Positions 9,530 through 21,847 of a DNA stretch of 64,000 nucleotides are shown one piece after another. This DNA is from Corticium candelabrum (taxonomy: Eukaryota > Porifera > Homoscleromorpha > Homosclerophorida > Plakinidae). The translations under genes and the position numbers were made by a program. The notes beneath the pieces are model-generated. The model ran no database searches. It was not told the DNA's origin and saw nothing but the letters and a program-made list of their open reading frames with translations. The DNA is taken from positions 3,791,607 to 3,855,606 of the forward strand of contig NC_085095.1 of the NCBI RefSeq assembly GCF_963422355.1, written 5' to 3'. Numbering within the stretch: the stretch's first letter is position 1; each line of letters begins with the position of its first letter.

Positions 9530-12500
9530 TTAAGCGTTGTTTTTCAAAGCTTGCTTATTTCGATTAACTTGAAAATGTAAACGTAAGACCCAGCGTGCGA
9601 GGCGACCCGTCTGGTGCTTCCTTGACATCAACCACCGCAAGTTAGCGTGGTCGGTTTCTACTGTAAAGCGCTGACCAGACAAGTACTTTCGAAATTTTTC
9701 GCATCCCCAGACGATGGCAAGCAACTCCTTTTCCCTCGTGTCGAACTTTCTTTCCGCGTCAGTCAGGTGGCGGCTAGCATAACATACTACTTTTTCGGTA
9801 CTTGCGTCGTCAGAAACTTGAGCCAGAATTGCCGCTATTGCATAATCCGAAGCATCTGTTTGTAGCCTGAATGGCTTGTCCCAATCAGGGTGAACCAGTA
9901 AAGGGGTAGACGTCAAACATGCTTTCAAATGCTCGAACGCTTGTTGATGTCTTTCGTCCCACTGAAATGGCGTGTCATCACGAAGTAGCTGAGTCAGAGG
10001 AGAAGCGACTAAAGCATACGAGCGAACGAATCGGCGATAATACGCTGTCAAGCCAAGAAATGACCTGAGTTGTGACTTGGTCGTTGGAACGGCCAGGTCA
10101 CGAACAGCACGAATCTTTTCAGGATCTGGTAGGAGACCGTCCGGAGTCACGAGATATCCTAGATACCGAAGCTGTTGCTGAGCGAAATTACATTTCTCTG
10201 TCTTTAATTTAAGATTGTATTTTTGAAATCGTTGGAAGACAGATTCGAGATGTGTCAAGTGTGTCGCGAAATCAGGAGAGAAGATCAGGACGTCATCGAG
10301 ATAAACAATGCAAGTCTGCCATTTAAGACCAGCAAGCACGGTATCCATCGCTCTTTGAAACGTACTGGGGGCGTTGCACAACCCGAAAGGCATTACGGTG
10401 AATTCAAATAGACCAACCGGAGTGATGAATGCGGTCTTTTCAATGTCTTCTGGCGCTACAGGAAGCTGCCAGTAGCCTGACTGAAGATCGAGGCACGTAA
10501 AATATTGATTGCCTGCGAGCAGATCTAGACTATCATCCACACGTGGGATCGGATATCTGTCTTTCTTTGTCAATTCGTTGACTTTACGGTAATCAACGCA
10601 GAACCTCTTTGAACCGTCTTTTTTGTCAACGAGGATTACGGGACTGGCCCACGGAGATCTAGAGTCTCTGACAATTCCTTGCTTCAGCATAGTTTCTATC
10701 TGACTTTGTACGTTCTCTCTGTCCGATGGAGACAATCGATACGGCATCTGGTTGACAGGCGCATAATCATTAGTATCAATTTTGTGGTGAGCAATAGTTG
10801 TTCTTCCCATATCATCAGAATTGTGCGCGAAAACCGAAGAATACTTATCAATCAAAGCTGACAACCTCGCCATTTGATCGACATCCAGAGTTGTATTGGC
10901 AACGACAGACGTGCTAGGTTTAAAACCGAAAGTGGTTTGTAAGCGGACATTCTGAGACTCACGAACGGCGTCTACGACGGAGCCTAACGAATGTACGTCT
11001 CCCTTGAAGTGTTTATCCGTAGTATCTAAAACGACAGCAGGTCGATCTTGAGATGTGAACGCGCATATCCTGCCTGTGGCCTCGTTAAACCCAGAAAGAG
11101 TCGGTCCACTCTTCTCAGCGACGACACCAACGATTGATAACTTTACCTTGCTCGATGGAGAAACCCATAGCGTAACCGTTCCATCTTGGTAATCGAGTAC
11201 CGCATTAACGTCTCGTAAGAAATCTGACCCAAGAAGGACTGGAAAGGCAAAGTCGCGAACAACAGTAAACGGATGTGATACCCGTACGTCGCCAATAGTT
11301 AAGGAAAGAACTACAGTACCAACTACTTTAAGTTTACCACCGTAAGCAGCAACCAACGTCTTCCGATCAGCAGACACGACCCGTTCCTGAACGTCGTTGT
11401 CAAGACTGTCGACAAAGTGGTCAGAAACGATTGAAGCAACAGCTCCCGAATCGAGAACGCAACTGACTGGCTGAGTGCCTTCTACAACTAGATTGCAAGT
11501 AGGAATGGCGTTGGAAGATGTATGACCTAAGGCGGCATGATCACACTGAACGGAGTTAACTATCTGACCACTAGAGTCATTATCATGAGCGACTGAAGCG
11601 GGGACGACTGGAGTAGACACCGGACGACTGGAAGCATCGTCTTTAGCTAGTCGTTTCCTACATTCTGCAATACGGTGTCCAAACTTTTTACAATAATGAC
11701 ATTGACCACGAAATGCTCTAGAGGCGGTTTGGTGCCCGGAAGCAGAAGCAGACAACTGCGGGTTCGTGCTTTGGCGAAACCCAGATTGAGGTCGAGATGA
11801 TTGGGAGTGTGATTGCAAAAGTTTTATAACCGCACCCTGTTGAGCAATAATTTGCGACTGTTGTGACACAAGTTGCTGAAGCAACTGACTACTAGACGGA
11901 ACCGCAGACGGAACAGCCGGTGATACAACGTACGATCCGCCATCTGGTGGTAGGTTAGACGATATACGCGACCGATGAACAGCTGCAGATGGTACTGTGG
12001 AAGACATCTGGTCGACCGCAAAACAAGAAACATCCGACTCACGCTGACATTGTTGACGCTTCCAAATACGCTCAGCTTTCTCCGCACTGCGAAACGCGTC
12101 GGTCAGTTTTGTAGGCAAGTCCCTTTCTAATTCTGTCTGTAAGTCAGGTCTTAAGCCCTCCTGAAACCATGCAACTACCGTTAAGTCAGGCAGCGGATTA
12201 CCTGAAGCTTCTTGCAGTTGTAGCAGAGTTCTTCGGAATCTCGAACGGTAGGCGGTGACCGTTTCTGCTGCTCCTTGTCTGATCGACATCAGCTTCTTAT
12301 TCCAATGCAGAGCTGGGTTCTTCGGACCAAATTGTTCTTTTAAGAACGTACGAAACGTGTCCCAAGTGAGTAAATCGGAGGCATCATAAGTGGACATGTG
12401 GCTGCGGTACTCTGTACGAGCTCGGCCAGCCAGAGCGACGACCGCGCGACGCATCTTCTCTTCCGACGTCCGCTGCTCCATTTGACCCACGCTGTCTACA

Positions 12501-12715
12501 TGGAACAGCCATCCGTCTAGGTCTTCGCCTTCATCGCCCCAAAATTTGTCGAGTTGGACGGGAACCAAATAGCGTCGGCGGGAACTCGAACCGTCACTGG
12601 GCTGATCATAAGACGAAGAGCGACCAGAATTCTCTTCAGCAATGACAGAGTCTTCGTACGACTGAGACTGTGATCTCCTTCCTTTGCGCGGCATTGCCAG
12701 ACGGTTCTCCGCCAA
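9530..12715 (-). pseudogene. Ty3/gypsy gag-pol, 3'-truncated before integrase
   Basis: One open frame of 1061 residues fuses gag, protease, reverse transcriptase and RNase H. It starts at the ATG-led MAENRLAMPRK. In order: a capsid region (about 50-230), one CCHC zinc knuckle (C339, C342, H347, C352), an aspartic protease with LDSGAV (D422), reverse transcriptase with D743 in CLDLQSGYWQ and the YLDD box at 805-808, and RNase H with D954 and D1022. Homology stops at RWVLRL (about 1045) and 15 unrelated residues follow, so the integrase and 3' end are missing. The frame is otherwise clean, implying a large 3' deletion rather than slow decay. It could not insert without a helper integrase. Confidence 0.88.
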
Positions 12716-12860
12716 AATGTAACGAACGCGCAGTCTGTACTGGCTTACACAACGGGGATGAGGAAAGAGACAAAAGTATATTGCGTACCTTAACTATATA
12801 CCTATGTAACACGTGACTATAATCTAATTACATACACTTATAACGCGCGCTACACTTCAT
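12716..12860 (-). repeat. Putative 5' LTR end of the truncated gypsy
   Basis: Directly upstream of the gag ATG the minus strand reads ...CGTTCGTTACA, then TTTTGGCGGAGAACC. This resembles an LTR end in CA followed by a primer-binding region. A TATATAG box lies about 90 bp further upstream. No second LTR copy was found below 9530, so the LTR length is unknown. Confidence 0.4.
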
Positions 12861-13053
12861 TACTATTAATTGCTCTAGTGCAAAGCTTTATGCGTTCAGC
12901 AGTGCGTGATCGTGTGATGTTATAGCTCTTCACGATGTCTTAACTGCATCCCGTCTTTTTCTAGAAATTTTCTTCTCTTTTACGTGTTTTGCAGGTATTC
13001 TAAGTCACTGTAAAACAAGTCCATGTCAGTAACAGTAAATCTGGAGTCGCAGG

Positions 13054-13174
13054 AAAACAAGCTATTGATGTCATAATCACTTAGTAAGTCGCAGGCAATT
13101 AGTTAAGTGTTTCTAAACAAACACAGGTGCTTCATTACGTAGTTCCAGATTCACACTGAACGCGAACAGAGTAG
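13054..13174 (-). repeat. Detached end of the DD82E mariner family
   Basis: Reverse-complemented, this 121-bp piece matches the first ~120 bp of the Tc1/mariner element at 22770. Both share CTGTTCGCGTTCA, TGAATCTGGAACT, GTGTTTGTTTAGAAAC and GATTATGACATCAATAGC. It is a diverged single-end copy with no transposase beside it. Confidence 0.8.
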
Positions 13175-13179
13175 TCACG

Positions 13180-13222
13180 CAGTGGCGTAGGAAGCTGTTC
13201 ACGAGCGGAGCGGGGGCTGTGC
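13180..13222. repeat. Solitary hAT-type terminus
   Basis: CAGTGGCGTAGGAAGCTG resembles the terminal repeat of the hAT element at 3563-6589 (CAGTGGCGTAGCCA). No matching opposite end was found nearby, so this is probably a fragment. Confidence 0.45.
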
Positions 13223-13223
13223 C

Positions 13224-13730
13224 GTGAATGTCATCATTAGTAAGCGAAACCTACCTCACTTGCCAGACCGTAGATCTGCCAAAGTCAGTAGCACAGAAAA
13301 TTTCAATTCCTACTGTTACTCGTCTTTGCGATTTACAGACATTTTTGTCGGATATCCTGGGAATGTCCATGCTGCTCGTGTGTTTTCGAACAGCCCTTTG
13401 CTCAGAGTGCATGAACATACTGGAATATTTTCAGAGGAAGGTTCAAGAAATATATGTGGTGTTGATGTCAATGCACTAATACTTGGAGATTCCGCTTATC
13501 CAGTATTACCATGGCTAATGAAGCCATTCCCTGAAAGTGCTAATATGTCAGCTGAGAAGAGAAACTTTTAACTACAAACACATTAGTACTAGGATGGTTG
13601 TGGAGCGGGCTTTTGGTATGCTTAAGGGAAGATGAAGGTGCCTAAGCAAGTGTCTAGATGACAATGTCCTAAATGCTATTACAACTATTATTTCTTGCTG
13701 CACACTTCACAATTAGTGCTTAGTGCAACA
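13224..13730 (+). pseudogene. PIF/Harbinger transposase relic (DDE_4 type)
   Basis: The plus strand carries FTDIFVGYPGNVHAARVFSN and LILGDSAYPVLPWLMKPF, the second-Asp block of PIF/Harbinger nucleases. After a stop it continues NFNYKHISTRMVVERAFGML, the Glu-containing block, then decays with further stops. The first catalytic block is absent upstream. A separate SANT-type gene relic on the opposite strand (14687-14986) fits the usual two-gene arrangement of this superfamily. The better-preserved relative is at 38143-39255. Confidence 0.8.
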
Positions 13731-13829
13731 AGATGGATTTCAAGAAGAGTGGCTGCAACGACGATCATGCAGGCAGAGTCAGAGGAAGAGCTCATATGAT
13801 AAGACAAGCTGTAGCTGAGTATCTGATGT

Positions 13830-14686
13830 GACATTGACTAATTATAATGAAACTCTCAACAGCTTTGACAAAAAACACTTGAGTGGTTTATTTCTTCATG
13901 GCTTTCAAGAAACCATGCATAATGTTCTTCATGAATGTCATTCTTTGTTATTCTGTTCTGCCTCCCACTGCCTTCTACTCTCTCCTCCTCTCTTTTCGCT
14001 GCCTCCTTTTCCAACATATGATCATCCATCTTTAGAGTTTAGTTGTCAGTAATTGTACGAGGTGCTCATTCCTTGTTTTCTTCTCTGTACCACTGCCTTT
14101 CATTTTCTTTTCTTCTGCAGTCCTTGCCTACATACAACTTTGGTTAGTTCACACTGTCTTTCATCCTTGTTCTTATCCACCTGTACCTGTTTCATCGGTC
14201 TTTTTACTTTTTCCTGTCCCTCTCTTCAACGCAGCAATGGCATCAACATCCCTCTCTGTATCGCAGTCTTCCTCTTCATCCTCAACTCCAGACCTACTAA
14301 TAGGTGTCTGCTCATGAGATGTAGACCTGGATGAGATCATGATGGTGCTTTTCTTCGCTGTAATCAGATGCTCTTACATTGCTAAGACCAACAGATGAGG
14401 TTTTCAACAAACTGTTGATCATTACTGTCTAAACTGCAGCTGGAAAACTGGCATTGTCTTCTTTGTCACTTATATTAGGCACCACCACACTAGCAAGAAC
14501 AGAATTGGAAATACTTCAAAGAGACTTGTCGACTCATGAAAGACCTGGAATCTTTTTGTCCGTCATCATCTATTGGCATGCTCCAAATTAGAACAACTGG
14601 AACAACTGATCTTCTTGTCTCTAGTATCTGACATTTATTTATGGGAATGATTAATACATTAGTAGGAATAATCCATTATCTTTTAG
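13830..14686. other. Pyrimidine-rich gap, no gene
   Basis: The plus strand is rich in CT and TTC runs at about 13930-14330 and its open stretches are low-complexity. It lies between the two Harbinger genes and is probably non-coding element DNA. Confidence 0.4.
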
Positions 14687-14986
14687 TTAATTAATTAACT
14701 TGCCATATCTTGTCCAGGATATCAAAGTAAGGCTACACAACCTCTTCCGTGCATGTTTTTTAACTATCCCGTCGTTGATCTTCTTATAATGACTTTCCAA
14801 ATTGTGTACTCTGGTCTTGCACTGTTCCCAAGTTCTAAAATAGCCATTGTCCTCTATATTTTCCTCTAGTTTCCTTGACATGTCGTTCCAAATTGGACGA
14901 TTGCTGCCCATTTCTCGCAACCGCCTTTGTATTTTATTCTGGCTCCAGATATTAAGTAAGGTAGTTGTTTCATCTGCAGTCCACAA
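14687..14986 (-). pseudogene. SANT/Myb-like DNA-binding gene of Harbinger element
   Basis: About 99 residues on the minus strand begin MWTADETTTLLNIWSQNKIQ and continue with IWNDMSRKLEENIEDNGY and RTWEQCKTRVHNLESHYKKI. This is the pattern of a trihelix/SANT-like domain (Myb_DNA-bind_4). In PIF/Harbinger elements this companion protein brings the transposase to the nucleus and the DNA ends. It converges with the transposase relic at 13224-13730. The frame runs into a stop just after the domain, and the usual C-terminal region is not found, so it is partial. Confidence 0.65.
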
Positions 14987-15636
14987 AAGAGAGCAACGCC
15001 TTCCTCCCCCCCCCCCCCCGAGTTCGAACTTTGCTCCCTAAACCAAAGTGTTGTCTACAATGGATGCGCTGCACTCCAACGCATTCCTACAGGCTTCTAC
15101 CCACGAGTTCCGCGAGTTTGACATTGTGATCAAGAAGAAATTCCTGATAATATTCTAGAGGGCCCTACTAGAGGCAATAAGTTCTAAACGTGTTTAAAGC
15201 TGAACTAGTTTAAAGTAGCGCAAGTGGAGACATGCCCTTAGTTTTGTCAAGAATTCACAGCTATGCAAGTTGTTATGCAGCAGTTGAAGTATGAGATGAT
15301 GTAAGCGACACCAACACAACACGTAAGAGGCATAACGACGATGCTAGTACAGCAAAGCGAGCGGAATTGAGGGATTTCGGGACCCTACTGCATTTCTGCT
15401 ATCTTCGGTCTCCTGGTTTTTCGGCACATCTAGCTTAGCAATGCGTGGCTATCAATGGGAATACTTCACTCTGGCGTAGTCTCGTTTCTGGACGCGCCTA
15501 GCTGTTGTGTAGACGCTAGTTGTTCCCCGTTTGGGGAATGCTGTCATGCTATTCCAGTAGCTAAGGTAACATGTATACTAGAATTTTGGCAAACGTTCTA
15601 TTAAATTAAAAAGTAATCTATACTTGGAGCTCTTGT
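14987..15636. other. Gap, C-run, no gene
   Basis: Contains a run of C at 15005-15019 and no supported exon. A degenerate TAGTCTCG phrase near 15477 recalls the foldback-element ends but has no partner. Confidence 0.35.
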
Positions 15637-15940
15637 TCATGTACGTACATTTTTTCGTTTCTTAACAGATGGCCTCACTCTAGCAACTTCTGGACAAACA
15701 GAGCTGTTGTGTTCAACTACGGTGTGTTTGAGCCTGTCCACGGGTTTCTGTATGCTTCTGTATGTCCTTGTAAGTGAGTTGATTCTCGCATGAATCGACT
15801 CATCTCCTTGCTCACTGTGGAATCCTGATGCAAACTTCCACCTTTCTATCCAAGGTAGCGCATGGTCTTCCAAGATGTGTAGCTTCGGTGTAACGGTTGC
15901 TGGTGGCTTTTTGGCTGTACATCATGCCATGAAGATCTTG
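15637..15940 (-). pseudogene. C-terminus of a repeated transposon-type protein
   Basis: The minus strand reads ATVTPKLHILEDHALPWIERW, then FASGFHSEQGDESIHARIN, LKHTVVEHN and a basic tail ending KKRKNVRT. I recognise the PKLH-x-LEDH...W...EQG-x-ESIH signature from C-termini of multicopy proteins in cnidarian and other invertebrate genomes. I cannot name the superfamily with certainty. Upstream sequence is broken by stops, and the 16051-17750 element begins just beyond it, so only the end survives. Confidence 0.5.
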
Positions 15941-16050
15941 ATTCATACATAACCATATCCAAGTGGAGATTTCAGAAAATGACAATTGTCTGGTGTCTGA
16001 CATAATTATATATTCTTTCGATGTTGGTTAATTGGTTTAGAGCAAACAGT

Positions 16051-17750
16051 CCTAGTGGAAAAGTTCAAGCGATCGACTAGCGATCGTGCTCACCTTTTCC
16101 GTCGATCGCTCCCAAATCGCCTGGCAGTCTCATCTGCCTACTTGGGCATCGCTCGCAACTTCGCGCGAAGACTCACGATCGATCGCCTGATATTCTCGCG
16201 CGACTGATTCGATCGATCGACTGATATTCTCGCGCGACTGATTCGATCGATCGACTGATATTCTCGAGCGACTGACTCGCGCGACAGAATTTTATAACCT
16301 CGTATGCACCACAACTTCTTTATTTATATCAAAGCGCTACGCTACTGCAACTGAACTTTTACTGCTCCAAGAAACTTGTCTGAAAGGTAACGTGTACTGT
16401 TCCATAATTAGCTAACGTGTGCAGAGTTTGGTTGCCCAGATTCGAACTGCGTTTGCAGATTGAGGGCCTCTTTGGGCACGTGGCAACGGTAGTCAGAGAA
16501 CCCTCTGTTGATGGCACTCATCATCTTATCTTGACTCCATGGTCTCAAGGGGTATTCTTGTGCTACGTATTCTGCACATACCAAGTAGCTCAGCCAGTTT
16601 GGTGGCATTTGGAGCAGGCCTCTGGGGCTTTCCATTTTTGGATTTCACCGTGCTGCATTGCATCAGCTCCATGTGGCAAAAAATTCTCTGACTAAATACA
16701 TTGCCATCTTGTACGGGTCCGCTCTCTTCCTAGCCTCTCTTGCTGTTCTTTTCCTTATTTTTGTTGTTCTGAATGTGATATAGTTGTATAGAATGTTTAC
16801 ACCATATAATACAACTGTTACACTGGTGGAAAGCTTGGTAGCATGATTACCGTGTTCTGAGCATCAGGGATTTTGTCATCATTGATTGTTATTTCTTGTG
16901 GAGAGCAGTTGGATGGGCTGAGTGATGATTGTGCTGTGTAAGTAGGAGATAGTGCAGTAGGTGGTGATATGGGTGTCCAAGCATTGTGAACAGAAGTTGA
17001 TGAGCTGTTCTGTAAAGAAGATTTCACGATTAATTAGCTGCTCATAAAAGATACCTGTACTACAGTGGAATCAATGTCAAACATTCCAGTGAAAGTGACG
17101 CTAATGTCAGCTAGATGATGCCGACTGTATAGCGCATCGCGACGTCCTAGGCGGCCGCCAGATGACCTGCAACTGGACTGAGAACAAGACAATTTTCGAT
17201 CGAATGATCGACATCGGTCTAGCTAAGTCTTGGGTTGGATCGAGTTACAGGTTCGACGGCCAGATTGGCATTGCGACGCTATTTAGATACATGCACGTAC
17301 CGCATGCAACGTCTCTCGATCCGTAAACGCATGCCTTCACAGAATCAGTACATCTACTACAGGTAGTATCTAGATAATTGTTCGTCATTGCATGTCATGT
17401 AGAAGTACAACTTAGATATACTATGGTCGATCGATTGCATAAGAACACATGTGTGCGTTCGTCTAGTATATAGTTAGCTAATAGGCATCATGACGATCGA
17501 TCGATCGATCACAGTGAGATCGAGATCGACTGAGATGCTGATCGATCGATCGACTAGTCAAGCGATCGCTTGAGAACACATCCATTCATGCAAATGCTCG
17601 CGCGTTCGATGATCGCATCGCGCGAGCGACTGAGCTGCGCTTCTGCGATCGCTTGAGAATCGACCAGTCGCTTGAGATCAACCCTATCTTCAAGCGATCG
17701 CCTATGACTTCGGACGATCGATAGTCGATCGCTCCAACTTTTCCACTACG
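16051..17750. mobile_element. GATCGATC-rich TIR element
   Basis: The left end reads CTAGTGGAAAAGTTCAAGCG and the right end, reverse-complemented, reads GTAGTGGAAAAGTTGGAGCG; both continue into ATCGACTA. The ends therefore form inverted repeats of about 35 bp around a 1.7-kb body. Both subterminal zones are crowded with CGATCG/GATCGATC. On the left, a ~34-bp unit (ATTCTCGCGCGACTGATTCG...) is repeated three times at about 16190-16275. No transposase and no target duplication were recognised. It interrupts the gypsy relic that resumes at about 17755. Confidence 0.65.
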
Positions 17751-17754
17751 GAGT

Positions 17755-18790
17755 GCCCTCACATTTACTGTAATAAACGCTGCTGTTGTTCTACCCGTCA
17801 TTGACTGTTTCTTGAGCGCAGTTTCCGCATGAGTAAAGAAGTTGCTAGGAATGACGAATGACTTGCAAAGGTCACTTGTGACAGGATCTGCCAGAAAACC
17901 TTTTGATGGCTGATGTTGGAGACGGGGAATCTGATTCAGATGTATAGGAATTATATTTCCTTTGCTCAGTTCATCAAGTTTAGCTACACCACTTTCCATG
18001 CAACTCCGCTTGTTTAAATCCAGAACCATTTTGTTCTTGGACAGGAAGTCAGCACCCAAAAGCGGACCTGCAGTGTACTCTATTTCCTGAAGATACTTGT
18101 AACTCAACTGCTCCAAGTACCTCCAGTTCCTGACTACTGACAGCCTTGAACTAGGTATCACAACACTGCATAGTGACACTCTTTGGTATAAACCGTGGAC
18201 CACCAAAGTAGAGATGCGTCAGTATGAACCATACCGTTATGAGCAAGCTCTCTATTCGTGCTTTAATATCAGCGGATCAAATCCAGCTGCCGTACAGTTT
18301 CCTACCGATTACCACTACTATTTGCTGCCTTGACCTGACTTGTCCCTTCCCTATTATGCCACCTGTCGAGATTTCGCTTTGGGACATTCCAACTTGCAAT
18401 GCACCAATTCATTGCACCCACAACATCCGGCTTGGAATGTCCGTCTCTTTGTTGAAGTAGAACCACTCGCAGCGGTGCCCTACCGTGTGCGTCCTCCTGC
18501 CTGCTCAACTTCTCTGTCTAACTTGCACCTCTAAGCTCTCTAAATGTTTACTAATGGCATCCAAAGAATTGACCACAGCTGACAGCGAGTCATCTTTGAC
18601 CGAGGCGTTCACTGCTGCTGCACTCTCACGGTTCTCCAATAGCATCAGCTCTCGCTCTCGTTATTGTAGAAATAAAATCCTCAGTAGGGTTGATCAACAA
18701 AAAGTGGCTAATACCATCAGGTATTCCCATCTAAAGTCATTCAACGGATGCTCATCTCGTAAAGGATTCTGAATTCCTGGCTACTCTTTT
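17755..18790 (-). pseudogene. Ty3/gypsy gag-protease relic
   Basis: On the minus strand a degraded gag tail contains a CCHC knuckle (CGCNELVHCKLECPK, about 18380-18430). A protease C-terminus follows with GPLLGADFLSKNKMVLDL at about 18000-18060. Frames shift repeatedly. The relic ends where the GATCGATC-rich element begins, so that element inserted between the protease and reverse transcriptase of an already resident retroelement, or displaced the rest. Confidence 0.6.
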
Positions 18791-19630
18791 TAATTACAGC
18801 AACGCAACACACTAATTAGCATAATCTGTCAGAACACAATGCATGTACAAGTTCGAGTGGCTAGCAACATTCTCGGCATGTAGTCCCTGCTAACGTCACA
18901 TGTTCATCTGTTCAGGAAACGTTTGTTAGTTTGTTATCGGTAATAGAAACACGCGATACTTGTAAATTTGTGCCATGCATTTTGCCGACTGCGTTGATTT
19001 CTGAGATGCTCTCATTTGCCAATTTGCCATGCTAAGATCTGGATGGCTGCAATTCATAAAATTTCTTTTGATCAATTAGTATTTTTGGATTCAACAACAC
19101 ATCAAAAATATTTGTATTTCCTTTCATGCTGCTATAGTGCTCAACTGCTTAGTTTATTGCTAAGTCTCGTTAGGCAATATTTCTTGTTATCTACGTTGTA
19201 GGAAATTATAAGTTTGTTCTTGAACAAATTTATGGAAAGGTCTTAACGTAGTTATCGCTAATGCCAATACATTTTATGACCATCTCTTCTAAGTAGGCTA
19301 GTTGATGCCAATGTTATATTGCTATCACTTGCGCATTCTCAGATACTGTGTAACTGTTGGAATGGCTATTTCTTGTAGTAGCAAATGAGCATCTTATTGA
19401 ACTGCCGACGCATCCACAGCTCTAGTGAGGTTTTATGAGTAACGTTACTTTTGAACTTTGATGTCTTCGTCCTGCTGCTTGCCTCTGAAATACCTTCGTT
19501 TTCTCAGACAACTGTGTTATTATTTAGTCCACGTCACTTTTTTTGGCCAATGTCAATGACGACCTAACTGTTTAGGCATGTTTAGGCATACGTGTTACCA
19601 AATAACATGTGTCTGTATGGATGGGTGTGT
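18791..19630. other. Gap, no gene seen
   Basis: AT-rich DNA without a supported exon, terminal repeat or tandem array. Confidence 0.4.
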
Positions 19631-19639
19631 TTATAAAAC

Positions 19640-19800
19640 ATTGTTCCTTTTATTTTGCATACCTGCTTTGCACTATGTCCATTATGGAGAATCAGGCAGT
19701 AATTGGCTGGATGACGTTCATGTGGTGGTTTCGATGACGAAGCAATATTGCAGCACATACGCCAAGAATTGCAGTATTAGGTATGTTGCGGACGCTCTGT
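19640..19800 (+). pseudogene. SRCR-like exon fragment, frameshifted
   Basis: The plus strand reads LHYVHYGESGSNWLDDVH and then, one frame away, CGGFDDEAILQ. Together they recall the scavenger receptor cysteine-rich core (G-S-G-x-I-WLDDV-x-C-x-G-x-E). The frame change between H and C breaks the domain and the remaining cysteines are not visible. A GTATGT donor-like site follows at about 19780. SRCR genes are abundant in sponges, but the short match makes this tentative. Confidence 0.3.
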
Positions 19801-20155
19801 ACCTTCTAACCCTAGATCAGAAACTGCTTTCTTTTTATCGACACAAGCCTGAGGAACGAAGAGAGTAGGTGCTTAGACTTTCAGCTTCGTAATCCTTGTA
19901 CTTTGTGCTTTTTGCACACAGCAATGTCATATCTTTCTGTAAGTCACTTTTCAAAATTTGAAGACATGTTTCCTGACTTTTCTGTTGATCATGGCTGGTC
20001 TGGCGATGGTCTTGTGATTTCTTCTAATAAGAGCCTTCATTCCTGGTGATCTCGAAATAGTGTGGGCTCTAGATGTCTTTTTTCCTTTTACAAGGACTTA
20101 GCAATGAAAACTGAATTACGGCTATCTGGTAGTAGCGTGCGCCCATACTTGTGCA

Positions 20156-20383
20156 CTAGATTATACTTACACTCACTGCTGGAGATGACCTGGTAGGAAG
20201 CGTTTGCAACGTACGTCTAGTTGGTGTGTCGTAGCGACGACCTTTCGCTCGACAATTCAAGGGAGTACGAGGGGAGACGAAAGTATCATGCTTGAGGCCG
20301 TGCAGTTGGCCACATTTGCACAGCGTCCATCTGTTGTCGTATTTCAGCTTCCTAGATTCCTCACGCAGAGTCGGCAGAGCCAT
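20156..20383 (-). CDS. Possible host exon, unknown function
   Basis: About 70 residues on the minus strand contain LREESRKLKYDNRWTLCKC, GQLHGLKHDTFVSPRT and RRYDTPTRRTLQTLPTRSS. They end at a good donor (GAGT|GTAAGTATAA, about 20165). The basic, balanced composition looks coding and shows no transposon signature. The acceptor and neighbouring exons were not found. Confidence 0.3.
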   Translation of the reverse strand: MALPTLREESRKLKYDNRWTLCKCGQLHGLKHDTFVSPRTPLNCRAKGRRYDTPTRRTLQTLPTRSSPAVSVSII

Positions 20384-20499
20384 GAGTTTGCAAGTTTACT
20401 ATTGTTTACAAACGGAAAGCCGCTTTCCATTACCAACTCGACGCTTGTCAATATGCGAACCATTTCCAAAAAGTTACTCGCACGCTGCTAATTAAATCA

Positions 20500-21840
20500 A
20501 TGTTTTAGTCGCCAGTTCAAAAATTCGCTCGCCAATGCGAGTTATTCATTAATGCTCGTTGTGAAGCCCTGACATGTGTGGCAATGAAGGAGAGACTAAA
20601 TAGTAGCTGGCACAATTTCAAAGGCAAAAAAATGGTTAACTTTCCAACCCTATGAACGTAGCAAGTTGTAGGTTTATGGTTTTTGAATGTCTGCCAGACA
20701 TAGTTCGAATACTAAAATATCACTGTACGTATTCTTTCGTGTTACGTGTTGTAGACATCAAAGCCCAGGTCTCAGAGACCCATTTCACGTTGTGACATGC
20801 GCGACACGGCCACGACTGGTACATGTACAAGGCTAATTAGTTGACAGTATGCTGCAGATTCTAACATAAGTCGTCCTAATGACCTGGGGAGCGCTACAGA
20901 ATGCACTCTAACTTTAGAATTAAGCAGCGCGAAGGAGCGCGAGTGCGATCACTCTCCTCAATAAGAAAGATCTGCATAAGCTACATTATAGAAGAACTGA
21001 GAGACAGAATTGTCATATCATATGTTTAGGCACTTCGTAAACTTTGTCTCCGTCTTCAGTACTTGGCAATACCTGATGTCCATCATCACTATCCTTGTTT
21101 CATTGAACAAACTCTTGTTGGAATTGATGCAGCCAACTTTAACGTAGTGTTCTTGCAGTTGTCGCTGTATTCGCATATCGTTGCAGTGCTTTTCATAACA
21201 GTAGCACCAATACCTACCTATCTAAACTTCCGAATCGCTTTATACAATCCCGCATTTGCACTATGCAATAAGACAGTGCAGGCATTGATTCCATATTTTA
21301 CTTTAAGCTTAATTAACGTTGTACCTTAATTAAGCATAACCGATGGAGAACTTTCCTTCCTCTTGATTCCAGTCGTTACGCCCATCACCATACACACATT
21401 CTACGATTCTTGCGAGACAGTGCCATACCTCAAAGCGTTTCTTTCAAGTTACACCATAAAATAGCTGTTCTGAAACTGGGTTGGAAAACTGTTGCCATTC
21501 TTCATGTAAAATTTATGTATTAATTAACAAAGCCATTGGAAATCGATATATCTGCGCTACTTTCCACAAGGCGATATGAGAAGTATTTGTGCGGAAGCAT
21601 GAAATTCTCTTTTGTAAAGCACAAATCCAGATTGTTAGCAACTCGAGGGCTACAGAATTAATAGCCAAATTAACATATAAACAGAGAGATTGAGAAGCAG
21701 ACAGACAGACCATCGATATCGCTATCGGAAACATCCAAACGATCACCATGCCATGTCTCAGGCTCTTTCCTTCTACATGAACTTGTCAAAATACAACGGC
21801 ACTATATGTCTGTGACAGCCGTTCCTGCGTTATTGGCTTA
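20500..21840. other. Gap, no gene seen
   Basis: No supported exon or repeat end was found. A few hydrophobic open stretches are short and lack splice or start context. Confidence 0.4.
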
Positions 21841-21847
21841 ACTTTAC

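Noticed and set aside
9530..12715. Considered as a complete retrotransposon
   Set aside because: Homology ends before the integrase, and no second LTR was found below 9530, so it is truncated.
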